A DNA stretch of 64,000 bases, taken from NCBI RefSeq assembly GCF_900113525.1, contig NZ_FOPP01000003.1, forward strand, positions 186,001-250,000, in the 5' to 3' direction. A model generated the notes under the pieces. The model made no database searches, had not been told where the DNA came from, and saw only the letters and a program-made list of their open reading frames with translations. Both the position numbers and the translations under genes were made by a program. Source of the stretch: Pedobacter insulae (GTDB taxonomy: Bacteria > Bacteroidota > Bacteroidia > Sphingobacteriales > Sphingobacteriaceae). Shown here piece after piece: positions 25,851-36,746 of this stretch (the first letter of the stretch is position 1; each line of letters opens with the position of its first letter).

Positions 25851-28808
25851 ATGAAAGTATTCTACCCTATTAAGCTTTGTATGTTGCTGCTTTTTGCACT
25901 CGGCGCATTAACAGTAGCTGCACAGACCGGAAGCGTTTCCGGCAAAATCTTTGACGACGCTAACATGCCAATTCCGGGAGCAACAGTACAGGTTGTTGGT
26001 ACCCAAATGGTGATGCCTACCGACGCTAATGGAAATTACAAATTCTCTAACCTGGCTAGTGGAACTTATACCATCTCAGCAAGGTACCTTGGTTTTACTG
26101 CTCAATCGTTAACAGCAACCGTAGGCTCAGGAAATGTAGTTTTAAATTTTAGCTTAAAACCAGATCTACAAAACTTAAGCGAAGTAGTAGTGATTGGTTA
26201 CGGTACTGCCGAGAAGAAAAATTTAACTGGCTCTATAGCCACGGTTAATTCAAAAGATTTTCAAAAAGGTACCATTACCACACCCGAACAACTTATCCAA
26301 GGTAAAGTTGCCGGTGTCACCATTGTCAATAATGGCGGCCGACCAGGAGGAGGCAGTGTAATACGTATTCGCGGAGGCGCTTCATTGAATGCGAGCAACG
26401 ATCCTTTGATTGTAGTAGATGGTGTTCCTTTTAGTGGCAGCAGTATCGGGAACGCTCCCAATCCTCTTGCATTGCTCAATCCGAATGATTTCGAAACCTT
26501 CACAGTGCTAAAAGATGCAAATGCAACGGCTATTTATGGGTCAAGAGCTTCAAATGGAGTAATCTTAATTACCACTAAAAAAGGAGGTTCTGGTGCACCT
26601 GTCTTTAATTTCAGCACTAATAACAGCATCGCCACTGTCATTAAAAATGTAGACGTATTGAGTGCAGACCAAATTAGAAGTTATGTAAATGCCAACGGCA
26701 CCACTGCTCAAAAGGCTTTACTAGGCAACGCTAATACAAACTGGCAGGATGAGATCTTTCAGAATGCATTCACGAGCGATAATAATTTTAGTGTAGGTGG
26801 CTCATTCCACAATGTGCCTTATCGTTTTTCTGCAGGATATTTAGATCAACAAGGATTGCTGATTACGGATAAGTTAACCCGAGCTTCTGGCGCATTAAGC
26901 ATCTCGCCAAACTTTTTATCAAACCATTTAAAAGTGGAACTTAACTTAAAAGGTGCGCTAACTGAATCTCATTTTGCGAATGATGGTGCAATATCTAGTG
27001 CAATCCAGTTTGACCCTACCCAACCTGTGCATGCAACCAACTCTTTCGGCAACTACTTCGAGTGGACCCAAGGAGCTGTTCCAAATCCAAATGCACCGCG
27101 CAACCCTGTCGCTTTAATTCGTTTGCAGGACAATAATGGAAAAGCAGCCAGGAGTTTTGGTAATATCAAATTCGACTATTCATTCCACTTTCTGCCTGAA
27201 CTTCATGCCAACTTAAACTTAGGCTATGATAACAATACCGGTTATGGATTTACCAGAGTACCAAATTTCGCAGCACAAAGCGCTTCCACAAGTGGTTTCT
27301 TTGGCAACCGTAAAAACAGTGAAAGTAACATCGTCTCTGAATTTTACTTAAACTATGCAAAAAATGTATCCAGCATTAATAGCAGATTCGATGCAACACT
27401 GGGATATGGTTATTATGATAACACTGCCAAAGGCTATAATTTCAGCACCTATAAAGGAACAGGAGAGCTATTAACCACCCCGGTGTTTCCATATTCGCTT
27501 GAACAAAACAAATTGCTATCTTATTACGGAAGAGTTGTTTACACCCTAGCCGAAAAATACATTCTATCTGGAACTATGAGAGCAGATGCTTCTTCTAAAT
27601 TTTCCGAAGACAACCGTTGGGGCTATTTTCCATCAGCCGGCTTTACCTGGAGAATTATTGGCGAAGACTTTATGAAAGCCAGTAACACATTTTCTGATTT
27701 AAAACTAAGACTTAGTTACGGTGAAACAGGTAATAAAGACGGGATTGGAAATTACGACTACTTGTCCAAATATTATGCAAACAGCAATACCGGTCAATAC
27801 CAAATTGGTGATACGTTCTATAACTATTACAGCCCGGCTGCTTACGACCCAGATCTAAGATGGGAAACTACCACTACCTATAATGCAGGCTTAGATTACG
27901 GATTTGCAAAAGGTAGGATTTATGGTAGCGTTGATGCTTATTACAAAAAAACAAAAGACCTTTTAAGTACTGTTAATATTCCGGTTGGTACAAACTTTAG
28001 CAACCTATTAACTACCAACGTCGGAAACATGGAAGTAAGAGGTATAGAAGGAAGCATCAATTTTGCAGTTATACAAAGTGAAAACACCACTTGGGATTTC
28101 GGGTTTAATGTTGCTTACAATAAACGCAAAATTACCAATTTAACTTTAAATCCAGATCCAGCTTCAAAAATTGGAGCGGGGGATATTGCTGGCGGAACGG
28201 GAACAACATTGAAATATAATTCGGTTAACCAGATACCCGGGGCTTTCTTTGTATACAAGCAAGTTTACAATGCTGGCGGAGCACCTTTAGAAGGGGTTTT
28301 CGAAGATTTAAACGGCGATGGCATTATTAGTACGGGCGATCAGTATTTTTACAAATCACCTGATCCAAATTTAACCTTTGGTTTCAACACCAATTTTAAC
28401 TACAAAAAATGGTCAGTGAATACCGTATTAAGAGCAAACATTGGCAACTATGCCTACGAAAATGTTTCCTCAAACTTTGGTATCCGAACCAACATCTTAA
28501 GTCCAAGTGGCATTATCAACAATACAGGGGCAGATTTCTTGAATACCAATTTTCAAACTAACCAATATTTAAGCGATTACTATATAAAAAACGCATCCTT
28601 CTTAAAGATGGATAACATTGGTATTAGCTATAACGTTGGCCGCTTATCGAAAGTTAACAACAGCACTTTACGTATTTCAGCAAACTGTCAGAACGTATTT
28701 GTGCTAACTAAGTTTGATGGCTTAGACCCAGAATTATCATCAGGTATAGATTATAACTTATATCCAAGACCAAGAACTTATACCTTAGGTTTAAATGTTG
28801 GCTTTTAA
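25851..28808 (+). CDS. SusC-family TonB-dependent outer-membrane transporter (locus 1)
   Basis: A 985-residue transporter for oligosaccharide uptake. It has a signal peptide to about residue 24, then a CarboxypepD_reg-like beta-sandwich (GSVSGKIFDDANMPIPGATV, residues 26-105), a TonB-box/linker ending LSEVVVIGYGT, the plug with IRIRGGASLNASNDPLIVVD and SRASNGVILITTKKG, and a 22-strand barrel ending in LGLNVGF with a terminal Phe. It is the first gene of susC-susD-susE. There is no N-terminal secretin-like signalling extension, so it is not an ECF/anti-sigma-linked transducer, which agrees with the LacI regulator next to it. Confidence 0.96.
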   Translation: MKVFYPIKLCMLLLFALGALTVAAQTGSVSGKIFDDANMPIPGATVQVVGTQMVMPTDANGNYKFSNLASGTYTISARYLGFTAQSLTATVGSGNVVLNFSLKPDLQNLSEVVVIGYGTAEKKNLTGSIATVNSKDFQKGTITTPEQLIQGKVAGVTIVNNGGRPGGGSVIRIRGGASLNASNDPLIVVDGVPFSGSSIGNAPNPLALLNPNDFETFTVLKDANATAIYGSRASNGVILITTKKGGSGAPVFNFSTNNSIATVIKNVDVLSADQIRSYVNANGTTAQKALLGNANTNWQDEIFQNAFTSDNNFSVGGSFHNVPYRFSAGYLDQQGLLITDKLTRASGALSISPNFLSNHLKVELNLKGALTESHFANDGAISSAIQFDPTQPVHATNSFGNYFEWTQGAVPNPNAPRNPVALIRLQDNNGKAARSFGNIKFDYSFHFLPELHANLNLGYDNNTGYGFTRVPNFAAQSASTSGFFGNRKNSESNIVSEFYLNYAKNVSSINSRFDATLGYGYYDNTAKGYNFSTYKGTGELLTTPVFPYSLEQNKLLSYYGRVVYTLAEKYILSGTMRADASSKFSEDNRWGYFPSAGFTWRIIGEDFMKASNTFSDLKLRLSYGETGNKDGIGNYDYLSKYYANSNTGQYQIGDTFYNYYSPAAYDPDLRWETTTTYNAGLDYGFAKGRIYGSVDAYYKKTKDLLSTVNIPVGTNFSNLLTTNVGNMEVRGIEGSINFAVIQSENTTWDFGFNVAYNKRKITNLTLNPDPASKIGAGDIAGGTGTTLKYNSVNQIPGAFFVYKQVYNAGGAPLEGVFEDLNGDGIISTGDQYFYKSPDPNLTFGFNTNFNYKKWSVNTVLRANIGNYAYENVSSNFGIRTNILSPSGIINNTGADFLNTNFQTNQYLSDYYIKNASFLKMDNIGISYNVGRLSKVNNSTLRISANCQNVFVLTKFDGLDPELSSGIDYNLYPRPRTYTLGLNVGF

Positions 28809-28821
28809 AAATAATAGGAAG

Positions 28822-30405
28822 ATGAAACACTCATTTAAAACAATATTGGCAACTGCAACTTTACTGTTGTCATTAAATTCATGCAAAAAAAGCGATCTTA
28901 ACCTGAAGCCTGTAAATGACGTTACTTCAGAAACGGTTTATGCAAACGCCGCAGGTTACAAACAAGGTTTGGTGAAATTATACGCAAGTTATGCCTTAAC
29001 AAGTTCACAAGGATCTGACGTAAGCGATATCGGTGGAATCAACTCAGGCTTTGCCGATTTCTTAAGACTATTTTGGACTTCTCAGGAGTTAACTACTGAT
29101 GAAGCGATTTGTGCGTGGGGCGACGTAGGTATTCCAGAATTAAATAATGGTACCTGGGCGGTAGACAATGTATTTTTACGAGGATTATATTCGAGAAGCA
29201 TTCTACAAATTACCGTATGTAATGAGTTTCTTCGAGAAAGCACACCAGAAAAATTAGCTGGAAGGGGAATTACAGGCTCCGCTGCTACAGATATCGAAAA
29301 ATACCGTGCCGAAGCACGCTTCTTACGTGCTTATCAGTATTGGGTGCTATTAGATGGTTTCGGGAACCCACCCTTTATCACAGAAGATGATGAAATTGGT
29401 AAAGTAGCACCCAAACAGACTACCAGAGCCGCATTATTTGCTTATATAGAAAGTGAGCTAAAAGCAATAGAATCAACATTGGCTGCTCCAAGAACCAACG
29501 AATACGGTCGCGCAGATCAAGGTGCTGCTTGGGCTTTGTTGGCAAGGTTATACTTAAATGCGCAGGTTTACACTGGAACCCCAAAATATACAGAAGCGAT
29601 CACTTATTCAAGCAAAGTAATTAGCGCGGGTTATGCGCTTAAAGCAAATTACAAAGATCTTTTCCTTGCTGATAATAATGTGAATAACCTGGAAACAATC
29701 TTAACCATTAACTACGATGGTTCAAAAGGTACTAATTATGGAGGGACAACCTTCCTTATCAACGCCGCCATAAATGGCGATATGAACCCAACCTCTTATG
29801 GTGTGCCAAACGGCGGATGGGGAGGTAACAGAACCCGTCAGAATTTACCAGCCTTATTTCCAGATCCCAATGGAAACGCAGATAAGCGCGGTACTTTCTT
29901 TGGCACAAAAAACAATGTAGACGAGGTTGGCGTATTTACAGATGGATTAAGAGTGACGAAGTTCAAAAATGTAACTTCTACCGGTACAACCCCTGCATCG
30001 CTCAATGGCACATTCAGTTCCTTAGATTTTCCTTTGTTCCGTTTAGCCGAGCAATATTTAATTTACGGGGAAGCCGTAATGCGTGGTGGCACGGGAGGTT
30101 CAATAGCGCAGGCAGTAACTTATATAAATGCTTTACGTCAGCGTGCATACGGAAATGCCAGTGGCAATGTAAGCACCATAAATATTGATTTCTTTTTAGA
30201 CGAAAGAGGTAGGGAATTATATTGGGAAGGTCACCGACGTACAGACTTGGTACGTTATAATAAATTTACTGAAGGCACTTACTTATGGCCATTTAAAGGT
30301 GGAGTTAAAGCAGGAACGGCAATCCCTACTTTCAGAAATATCTTTCCAATTCCGGCAGCAGATTTAATTGCTAACCCTAACTTAAAACAAAACACAGGTT
30401 ATTAA
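28822..30405 (+). CDS. SusD/RagB-family surface glycan-binding lipoprotein (locus 1)
   Basis: A lipoprotein of 527 residues when started at the ATG at 28822; the longer frame from 28795 would overlap the susC end and lacks a signal peptide. The signal peptide ends LSLNSC-KKSD, giving a lipidated Cys. The TPR-rich SusD fold is recognisable from 'EARFLRAYQYWVLLDGFGNPPF' and the C-terminal 'ELYWEGHRRTDLVRYNKF' and 'FPIPAADLIANPNLKQNTGY'. It forms the lid over the SusC barrel. It lies 13 nt after susC. Confidence 0.95.
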   Translation: MKHSFKTILATATLLLSLNSCKKSDLNLKPVNDVTSETVYANAAGYKQGLVKLYASYALTSSQGSDVSDIGGINSGFADFLRLFWTSQELTTDEAICAWGDVGIPELNNGTWAVDNVFLRGLYSRSILQITVCNEFLRESTPEKLAGRGITGSAATDIEKYRAEARFLRAYQYWVLLDGFGNPPFITEDDEIGKVAPKQTTRAALFAYIESELKAIESTLAAPRTNEYGRADQGAAWALLARLYLNAQVYTGTPKYTEAITYSSKVISAGYALKANYKDLFLADNNVNNLETILTINYDGSKGTNYGGTTFLINAAINGDMNPTSYGVPNGGWGGNRTRQNLPALFPDPNGNADKRGTFFGTKNNVDEVGVFTDGLRVTKFKNVTSTGTTPASLNGTFSSLDFPLFRLAEQYLIYGEAVMRGGTGGSIAQAVTYINALRQRAYGNASGNVSTINIDFFLDERGRELYWEGHRRTDLVRYNKFTEGTYLWPFKGGVKAGTAIPTFRNIFPIPAADLIANPNLKQNTGY

Positions 30406-30424
30406 TCATTAAGATATATAAAGA

Positions 30425-31432
30425 ATGAAAGCAATACTTTTAAAATCATTAGCTATAGGCTTTATTGCTTTATCGCTATGGTCTTGCAAAAAAGACGAAA
30501 CCCGGTCAGTTGCAAATTCGGGCACTGGGGGCACCTTAAGCTCATCGGCAACTAGCGTAGTGTTAGATAAGTCGATGCTTACCAGTAACGTCATCACTTT
30601 TAACTTAACTAACGCAGATTTTGGTTATGCAGCAGCGGTAACCAATGTGCTTCAATTGGCTGTTAAGGGAACAAACTTTGCTAATCCCAAAGAAGCTATT
30701 TTACCCGCCAATGCAACTGCCAAAGCCTATAACGGCTTAGATTTCAACAACCTTTTATTGTCATTAAATTTACCCACCACCGCAAATTCTGATGTAGAAA
30801 TACGTGTTAAATCTTCCATTTCTACTGCGGTACCTCCGGTATTTAGCAATGTAGTTTCATTAAGCGCTAAACCATTCCCCCTCACTGCCTGGATATACGT
30901 ACCAGGTAATTATCAGGGCTGGAATCCTGCAACAGCAGATAGTTTGGTTTCGTTAACAGGAAATGGTGTTTACACCGGTGTTATCGCGTTTGACGGAGGC
31001 AACTTTAAAGTAACTCCTGCTAAAAAATGGGATATCGCTTATGGAGACGCTGGGGGTGGAAAGATCAGTACGTCGGGTGGTGACATTAGTTCAATCTCTG
31101 CAGGTTCGAAAGAATTAGTTGTTGATCTAAATGCCAACACCATTACCATCACTCCGCTGGTTTGGGGCCTTATTGGAAATTCAATTCCAGGCAGTAACTG
31201 GTCGGTAGACTCGGATATGAAATTTATCAACGACGGAAAGGGGACTTGGAAAATAACGATCAATATGGTACCGGGCGCATTCAAGTTCAGGAAAAACCAC
31301 GATTGGGGAACTAACTTCGGGGGCAATGCAAGTGGAACGTTAACAGGCGATGACATTAATGTAAGTACAGCAGGTAATTACACCATCACTTTAGATATTC
31401 CAAACAACAAATACATCATGGTAAAAAATTAA
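30425..31432 (+). CDS. SusE/SusF-like starch/oligosaccharide-binding lipoprotein
   Basis: A 335-residue lipoprotein (LSLWSC-KKDE) with an N-terminal SusE-type domain (about 35-150, VVLDKSMLTSNVITFNLTNA) and two carbohydrate-binding-like modules. Their cores are WIYVPGNYQGWNPATADSLV and WGLIGNSIPGSNWSVDSDM. The modules resemble SusE/SusF modules that grip maltooligosaccharides with Trp residues, so an alpha-glucan is a reasonable but unproven ligand. It is the last gene of the operon; a strong terminator follows 8 nt after the stop. Confidence 0.85.
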   Translation: MKAILLKSLAIGFIALSLWSCKKDETRSVANSGTGGTLSSSATSVVLDKSMLTSNVITFNLTNADFGYAAAVTNVLQLAVKGTNFANPKEAILPANATAKAYNGLDFNNLLLSLNLPTTANSDVEIRVKSSISTAVPPVFSNVVSLSAKPFPLTAWIYVPGNYQGWNPATADSLVSLTGNGVYTGVIAFDGGNFKVTPAKKWDIAYGDAGGGKISTSGGDISSISAGSKELVVDLNANTITITPLVWGLIGNSIPGSNWSVDSDMKFINDGKGTWKITINMVPGAFKFRKNHDWGTNFGGNASGTLTGDDINVSTAGNYTITLDIPNNKYIMVKN

Positions 31433-31440
31433 AACTAAAC

Positions 31441-31493
31441 TCCTCACCGGAAGCATTCAAGAAAATCACGCGCTTCCGGTGAGGATATTTTTA
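31441..31493 (+). terminator. Intrinsic terminator of the susC-susD-susE operon
   Basis: A perfect 14-bp stem, TCCTCACCGGAAGC (31441-31454) with GCTTCCGGTGAGGA (31472-31485), closes a 17-nt loop and is followed by TATTTTTAT. This is among the clearest terminators in the window. Confidence 0.9.
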
Positions 31494-31548
31494 TCTCATA
31501 CAATCTTCCTATACCGATTGTCTAATTGGTCTTATTTCTTCCCTCTTG

Positions 31549-31563
31549 GTGTATAAAATACAC
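31549..31563. promoter_or_regulatory. Operator candidate 1 (GTGTA-N5-TACAC) ahead of the first sugar-kinase gene
   Basis: GTGTA TAAAA TACAC, a perfect 5+5 palindrome, lies 150 bp upstream of the BadF-type kinase gene. The same arms and the preceding CTTrG recur upstream of pfkA and of the putative small RNA. See findings for the proposed regulator. Confidence 0.7.
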
Positions 31564-31713
31564 TTTCTAAAAACTTATGTTTTTCTACGTTTATCTTATT
31601 GTCTGATATAAATTGGATGTTAAGCAATAAAAAACTGAAAATTAATTTTTTATTTGAAAAAACCCACATATATTGGTGGACTTTTTAATTAAAACCTAAA
31701 TAAAAAACCAAAA

Positions 31714-32565
31714 ATGATTGTTATTGCAGATGGTGGATCAACTAAAACAAACTGGTGCCTCATAAATGAGGCAGGCAGAAAAATCCATTTTAATACAGAG
31801 GGATATAATCCATATTTTTCGGATAGTGACTATATAGAAAGCTCGTTGAAGAGTTCGCTACCAGATCATCTGGAGGCTGATAAATTAACTGAAGTTTATT
31901 ATTATGGTGCAGGTTGTTCAACAGATGCAAAGCGCAAAATTGTGGAAGATGCAATGCAAAGAGTATTTGTGAACGCTAAAATTAATATTGGACACGATCT
32001 TTTAGCATCTTGTCGTGCTTTATTAGGCGACAACGAAGGCTTTGCTGCCATTTTAGGAACCGGAACCAACACTTGTTTATATGACGGTAACGATATTACC
32101 CTTAATATCGATTCATTAGGTTACTTTTTAGGTGATGAAGGTAGTGGAGGTTTTATGGGTAAAAGGATATTGGCCGATTATATGAAAGGTTATATGCCTA
32201 AAGGTTTAAGAGAAAGCTTTTATGACAATTATGCCCTCACCAATGAAGATATTCTAGACCATATCTATAATAAGCCATTACCAAACCGTTTCTGCGCAAG
32301 CTTTAGCAAATTCATTTACGATTTTAAGGAGAACTATGAGGACTACACCAATTCGGTAGTAGATTATGGCTTTACCGCATTCTTTGAAAATTTGGTTGTC
32401 CATTACCCTAACTATAAAAATTATGAGCTAAATTGCGTTGGCTCAGTTGGGTATAGCTTCAGAGATATTTTAAGTTTAGTAGCAGACAGATATGAAATGG
32501 GTGTTGGAAAAATTATCCGTTCACCAATAGATGACCTGGTAGATTATCATTTAAGCAAAAAATAA
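31714..32565 (+). CDS. BadF/BcrA-type sugar kinase, N-acetylglucosamine-kinase-like (copy 1)
   Basis: A 283-residue ASKHA-fold kinase. It has the phosphate-1 motif VIADGGSTKTNWCLI (residues 3-17), an acidic GHDLLASCRALLG region, the adenosine-side FAAILGTGTNTCLYDG and the conserved GYFLGDEGSGGFMGKRIL. Annotated relatives phosphorylate N-acetylglucosamine or a related hexosamine; that substrate is plausible here because a GH20 hexosaminidase and further sugar enzymes are encoded in the window. A paralogue lies at 34406-35248, within the glycolytic operon. It converges on the Nudix-regulator gene with a shared hairpin. Confidence 0.85.
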   Translation: MIVIADGGSTKTNWCLINEAGRKIHFNTEGYNPYFSDSDYIESSLKSSLPDHLEADKLTEVYYYGAGCSTDAKRKIVEDAMQRVFVNAKINIGHDLLASCRALLGDNEGFAAILGTGTNTCLYDGNDITLNIDSLGYFLGDEGSGGFMGKRILADYMKGYMPKGLRESFYDNYALTNEDILDHIYNKPLPNRFCASFSKFIYDFKENYEDYTNSVVDYGFTAFFENLVVHYPNYKNYELNCVGSVGYSFRDILSLVADRYEMGVGKIIRSPIDDLVDYHLSKK

Positions 32566-32577
32566 TACTTAATCTTA

Positions 32578-32606
32578 CTTTGACAAAGTTCTAAACTTTG
32601 TCAAAG
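32578..32606. terminator. Bidirectional terminator between convergent kinase and regulator genes
   Basis: A perfect 13-bp stem, CTTTGACAAAGTT (32578-32590) with AACTTTGTCAAAG (32594-32606), and a 3-nt loop. It lies exactly between the stops of the kinase (32565) and the Nudix-fold gene (32607), so it can end transcripts from both sides. Confidence 0.8.
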
Positions 32607-33296
32607 TTAAAAGGAGATCTCCTTACCAAACAACTTGGCATATTTTCTTTTGTCGAATTTATAAAGTGTTGCTGCTCTGAACGAAACACCTTTTTGTTTT
32701 TCATCAAGTTCTTTAAGCACACCGAAACTCAATATCTTTTTACGGAAGTTTCTTTTATCTAGTTTTTTTCCTAAAATTAACTCGTACACATTTTGTACTT
32801 GAGTTAACGTAAATTTTTCCGGCAATAATTCAAAAGCGATCGGCAAATGCTTAATGCGACGTTTAATTTTCTCTAAACCTTTATCGAAAATGTGTTGGTG
32901 ATCAAAGCCTAATTTGGGTAATTCGCGAACATTGATCCACTGTGCTTTTTTAGCATAAGTAGTAAGCGGTTTAAGCGCTTTATCTCCCCCTAAACGCAAC
33001 ATCGCGTAATAAGCAACTGATATTACTCTTCCTTGTGGGTGCCTGCCTACGTCACCGAACGTATAATATTGCTCCATATACACATCGCTCAAACCGGTAA
33101 GCTCGTGCAAAATACGTGAGGCCGACTGATCTACGCTCTCATCCTCTCCTACCAAATTACCCGGTAAGGCCCACCAATCTTTAAACGGTTCTTCATTTCG
33201 TTCTATTAACAAAATTTTCAGTTCTCCGCCGTCAAAGCCAAATAATACACAATCTATCGAAACTGCAGAATTAAACACAGGTAATACTTCTTTCAA
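32607..33296 (-). CDS. NrtR/AraR-type Nudix-domain transcriptional regulator
   Basis: A 229-residue protein with an N-terminal Nudix fold (about 10-150) and a C-terminal winged helix (about 155-229, RNFRKKILSFGVLKELDEKQ). The Nudix box is degenerate: LPGNLVGEDESVDQSASRIL, then HELTGL. It keeps the GxxxxxE spacing but replaces the catalytic REuxEE with R-I-L-H-E-L. That fits a sensor that binds a nucleotide-sugar or sugar-phosphate ligand without hydrolysing it, as in NrtR and the Bacteroides AraR regulators. It is divergent from pfkA; a palindromic operator lies in the shared 126-bp gap. It is the best candidate to bind the three GTGTA-N5-TACAC sites. Confidence 0.88.
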   Translation of the reverse strand: MKEVLPVFNSAVSIDCVLFGFDGGELKILLIERNEEPFKDWWALPGNLVGEDESVDQSASRILHELTGLSDVYMEQYYTFGDVGRHPQGRVISVAYYAMLRLGGDKALKPLTTYAKKAQWINVRELPKLGFDHQHIFDKGLEKIKRRIKHLPIAFELLPEKFTLTQVQNVYELILGKKLDKRNFRKKILSFGVLKELDEKQKGVSFRAATLYKFDKRKYAKLFGKEISF

Positions 33297-33388
33297 AACA
33301 ATATCGTTTTTAAAATATTTACAATTTTAGAACAAAATAAATACACTTATGCTCTTATTTCGTAAAAATAATGAAAAAAAATTACTTA

Positions 33389-33413
33389 GTGTAAAAAATA
33401 CACACTATATTCG
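33389..33413. promoter_or_regulatory. Operator candidate 2 and promoter between the Nudix regulator and pfkA
   Basis: GTGTA AAAAA TACAC at 33389-33403 is followed after 2 nt by TATATTCG at 33406-33413, one mismatch from the -7 consensus TAnnTTTG. A start near 33419 would leave only a 4-nt leader before the pfkA ATG, so this -7 call is tentative. A regulator bound here would cover the core promoter and could also govern the divergent regulator gene. Confidence 0.7.
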
Positions 33414-33422
33414 TATAGCAAA

Positions 33423-34405
33423 ATGGAACCAAATATTAGAAATATTGCCGTATTAACTTCAGGAGGAGACGCTCCGGGCATGAATGCATGCATCAGGGCT
33501 GTTGTTCGTACTGGAATTTATCACGGTAAAAATATGTTTGGGGTAATGCAGGGTTATCAAGGATTGATCAATAACCACATTATCCCTATGAACGCCCGCT
33601 CTGTAAGTAATATTTTACATTTAGGAGGCACTATCTTAAAAACGGCTCGTTGTTTAGAATTTAAAGAAGACGAGGGTATGGAAAAAGCCTTCAAAAATTT
33701 AAAGGAAAAAGAAATCGATGGCTTAATTGTAATTGGTGGCGATGGAACCTTTACTGGAGCGCAACGTTTTGGCAAAAAATACGGTGTTAATGTCATGGGT
33801 ATCCCAGGCACAATTGATAATGATTTGTATGGGTCTGATTTTACACTAGGTTATGATACCGCTGTAAATACCATTATCGAAGCCATAGACAAGATTAGAG
33901 ATACGGCCGATTCACATGATCGTTTGTTCTTTATTGAAGTGATGGGTCGTGATTCGGGTTGCATCGCTTTGCGTACTGCAGTTGCAAGTGGTGCCGAAGC
34001 AGTTTTATTACCCGAAAAAGAAACGTCGCTTAAGGATTTGATCATTAAGTTAAAGGAAGGTGTTAACACCAAAAAATCATCGAGTATTGTGATAGTCTCC
34101 GAAGGAAATAAATATGGTGGAGCTTGGGATATTGCGAAAAGCGTAAAACGTAAGTTTAACCATTACGATACCAAGGTTACTATTTTAGGACATTTACAAC
34201 GAGGTGGGAGTCCGAGTGGCTTTGATCGCATTTTAGGAAGTCGTTTAGGTTTTGCCGCAGTAAATGAAATGCTAAAAGGAGCAACGATGCAAATGGTTGG
34301 TTTGCGCGGTAATGAGATTAAATTGACTAGCTTAGATGTTGCTTTGCATATGCATAGCTACAAATTGGAAGACGATTTATTAGAAATGACTAAAGTATTA
34401 TCCAT

Positions 34406-34409
<4 letters not shown>
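33423..34409 (+). CDS. pfkA: 6-Phosphofructokinase (PfkA type)
   Basis: A 328-residue enzyme that phosphorylates fructose 6-phosphate, the committed glycolytic step. It has the N-terminal nucleotide loop LTSGGDAPGMNACIRA, the VIGGDGTFTGAQ catalytic loop, the GTIDNDLYGSDFTLGYDTAV substrate loop, and the EVMGRDSGCIAL segment. GGDGT rather than the GGDGD of pyrophosphate-dependent enzymes fits an ATP donor. It begins an operon: its last bases overlap the following kinase gene (ATGA), and gap follows 5 nt after that kinase. Confidence 0.96.
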
Positions 34410-36258
<1,849 letters not shown>

Positions 36259-36280
36259 GTAAGCGTAAAATATTTGCTAA

Positions 36281-36313
36281 AAAGCTACAGGTAAATTACC
36301 CGTAGCTTTTTTT
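36281..36313 (+). terminator. Intrinsic terminator of the pfkA-kinase-gap operon
   Basis: Stem AAAGCTAC-A-GGTAA (36281-36294) with TTACC-C-GTAGCTTT (36296-36309), one internal mismatch, followed by a T-run. It starts 22 nt after the gap stop. Confidence 0.88.
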
Positions 36314-36533
36314 ATGTCTACGCCAAATTAATTCATATATAAATTCAAAATTTATTAGTATTCATAAAGATAATAGTCGGAAAAACATTTATTTAACAAA
36401 AATTTAACAGAAAAAATCAAACTAGTTAAAACAATCAGCTTACCTTTACGTTTGTAAATAACAGTTTTAAGCATCATAAAAGCAGTTTTGTCATTTGAAT
36501 AACAGAAAATAAAAATATTTTAAAAAATACTTA

Positions 36534-36572
36534 GTGTAAATTATACACCATTAGATATTATTTATATATTTG
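36534..36572 (+). promoter_or_regulatory. Operator candidate 3 and promoter for a putative small RNA
   Basis: GTGTA AATTA TACAC at 36534-36548 shares the extended left flank TACTTAGTGTAAA with the pfkA site. A perfect -7 box TATATTTG follows at 36565-36572. No good -33 TTTG is seen at the right distance; the operator occupies that place. No protein gene follows on this strand, which makes the promoter unusual. Confidence 0.65.
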
Positions 36573-36578
36573 CATCAT

Positions 36579-36716
36579 CAAATTGTGCTAAAGCAATGAG
36601 GCGCTAAAAGAAAGAAAATACATTCCGCTTTAAGGAATAAAAGAATAACCCGTTCATACAGGTTTATATTTGGTTAGAAAAAGAGATCAGTCTGGATGGA
36701 TGATCTCTTTTCTTGT
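36579..36716 (+). ncRNA. Putative stand-alone small RNA
   Basis: A transcript starting near 36579 and ending in the hairpin-plus-T signal at 36679-36716 would be about 140 nt. It has no open frame longer than a few codons. Three local stems are possible: ATTCC/GGAAT (36622-36638), AACC/GGTT around 36647-36664, and the terminator AAAAGAGATCA/TGATCTCTTTT (36679-36689 and 36701-36711). It does not resemble 6S RNA, tmRNA or a riboswitch that I know. The main caveat is that the terminal hairpin also works on the minus strand for the gene at 36747-37277, so it is not by itself proof of a plus-strand RNA. Confidence 0.5.
36679..36716. terminator. Bidirectional terminator hairpin
   Basis: A perfect 11-bp stem, AAAAGAGATCA (36679-36689) with TGATCTCTTTT (36701-36711), and an 11-nt loop, with T-rich sequence on both sides in the relevant direction. 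It can end the putative small RNA (plus) and the hypothetical gene at 36747-37277 (minus). Confidence 0.85.
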
Positions 36717-36746
36717 TTAAAGAGGAATTCTACTTTAGGATAATTT

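Noticed and set aside
33332-33346. Fourth GTGTA-N5-TACAC operator
   Set aside because: Only the right arm TACAC is present; the left arm does not match.
36579-36716. 6S RNA or tmRNA
   Set aside because: It does not form the long bulged rod of 6S RNA and has no tag-reading frame or tRNA-like end.
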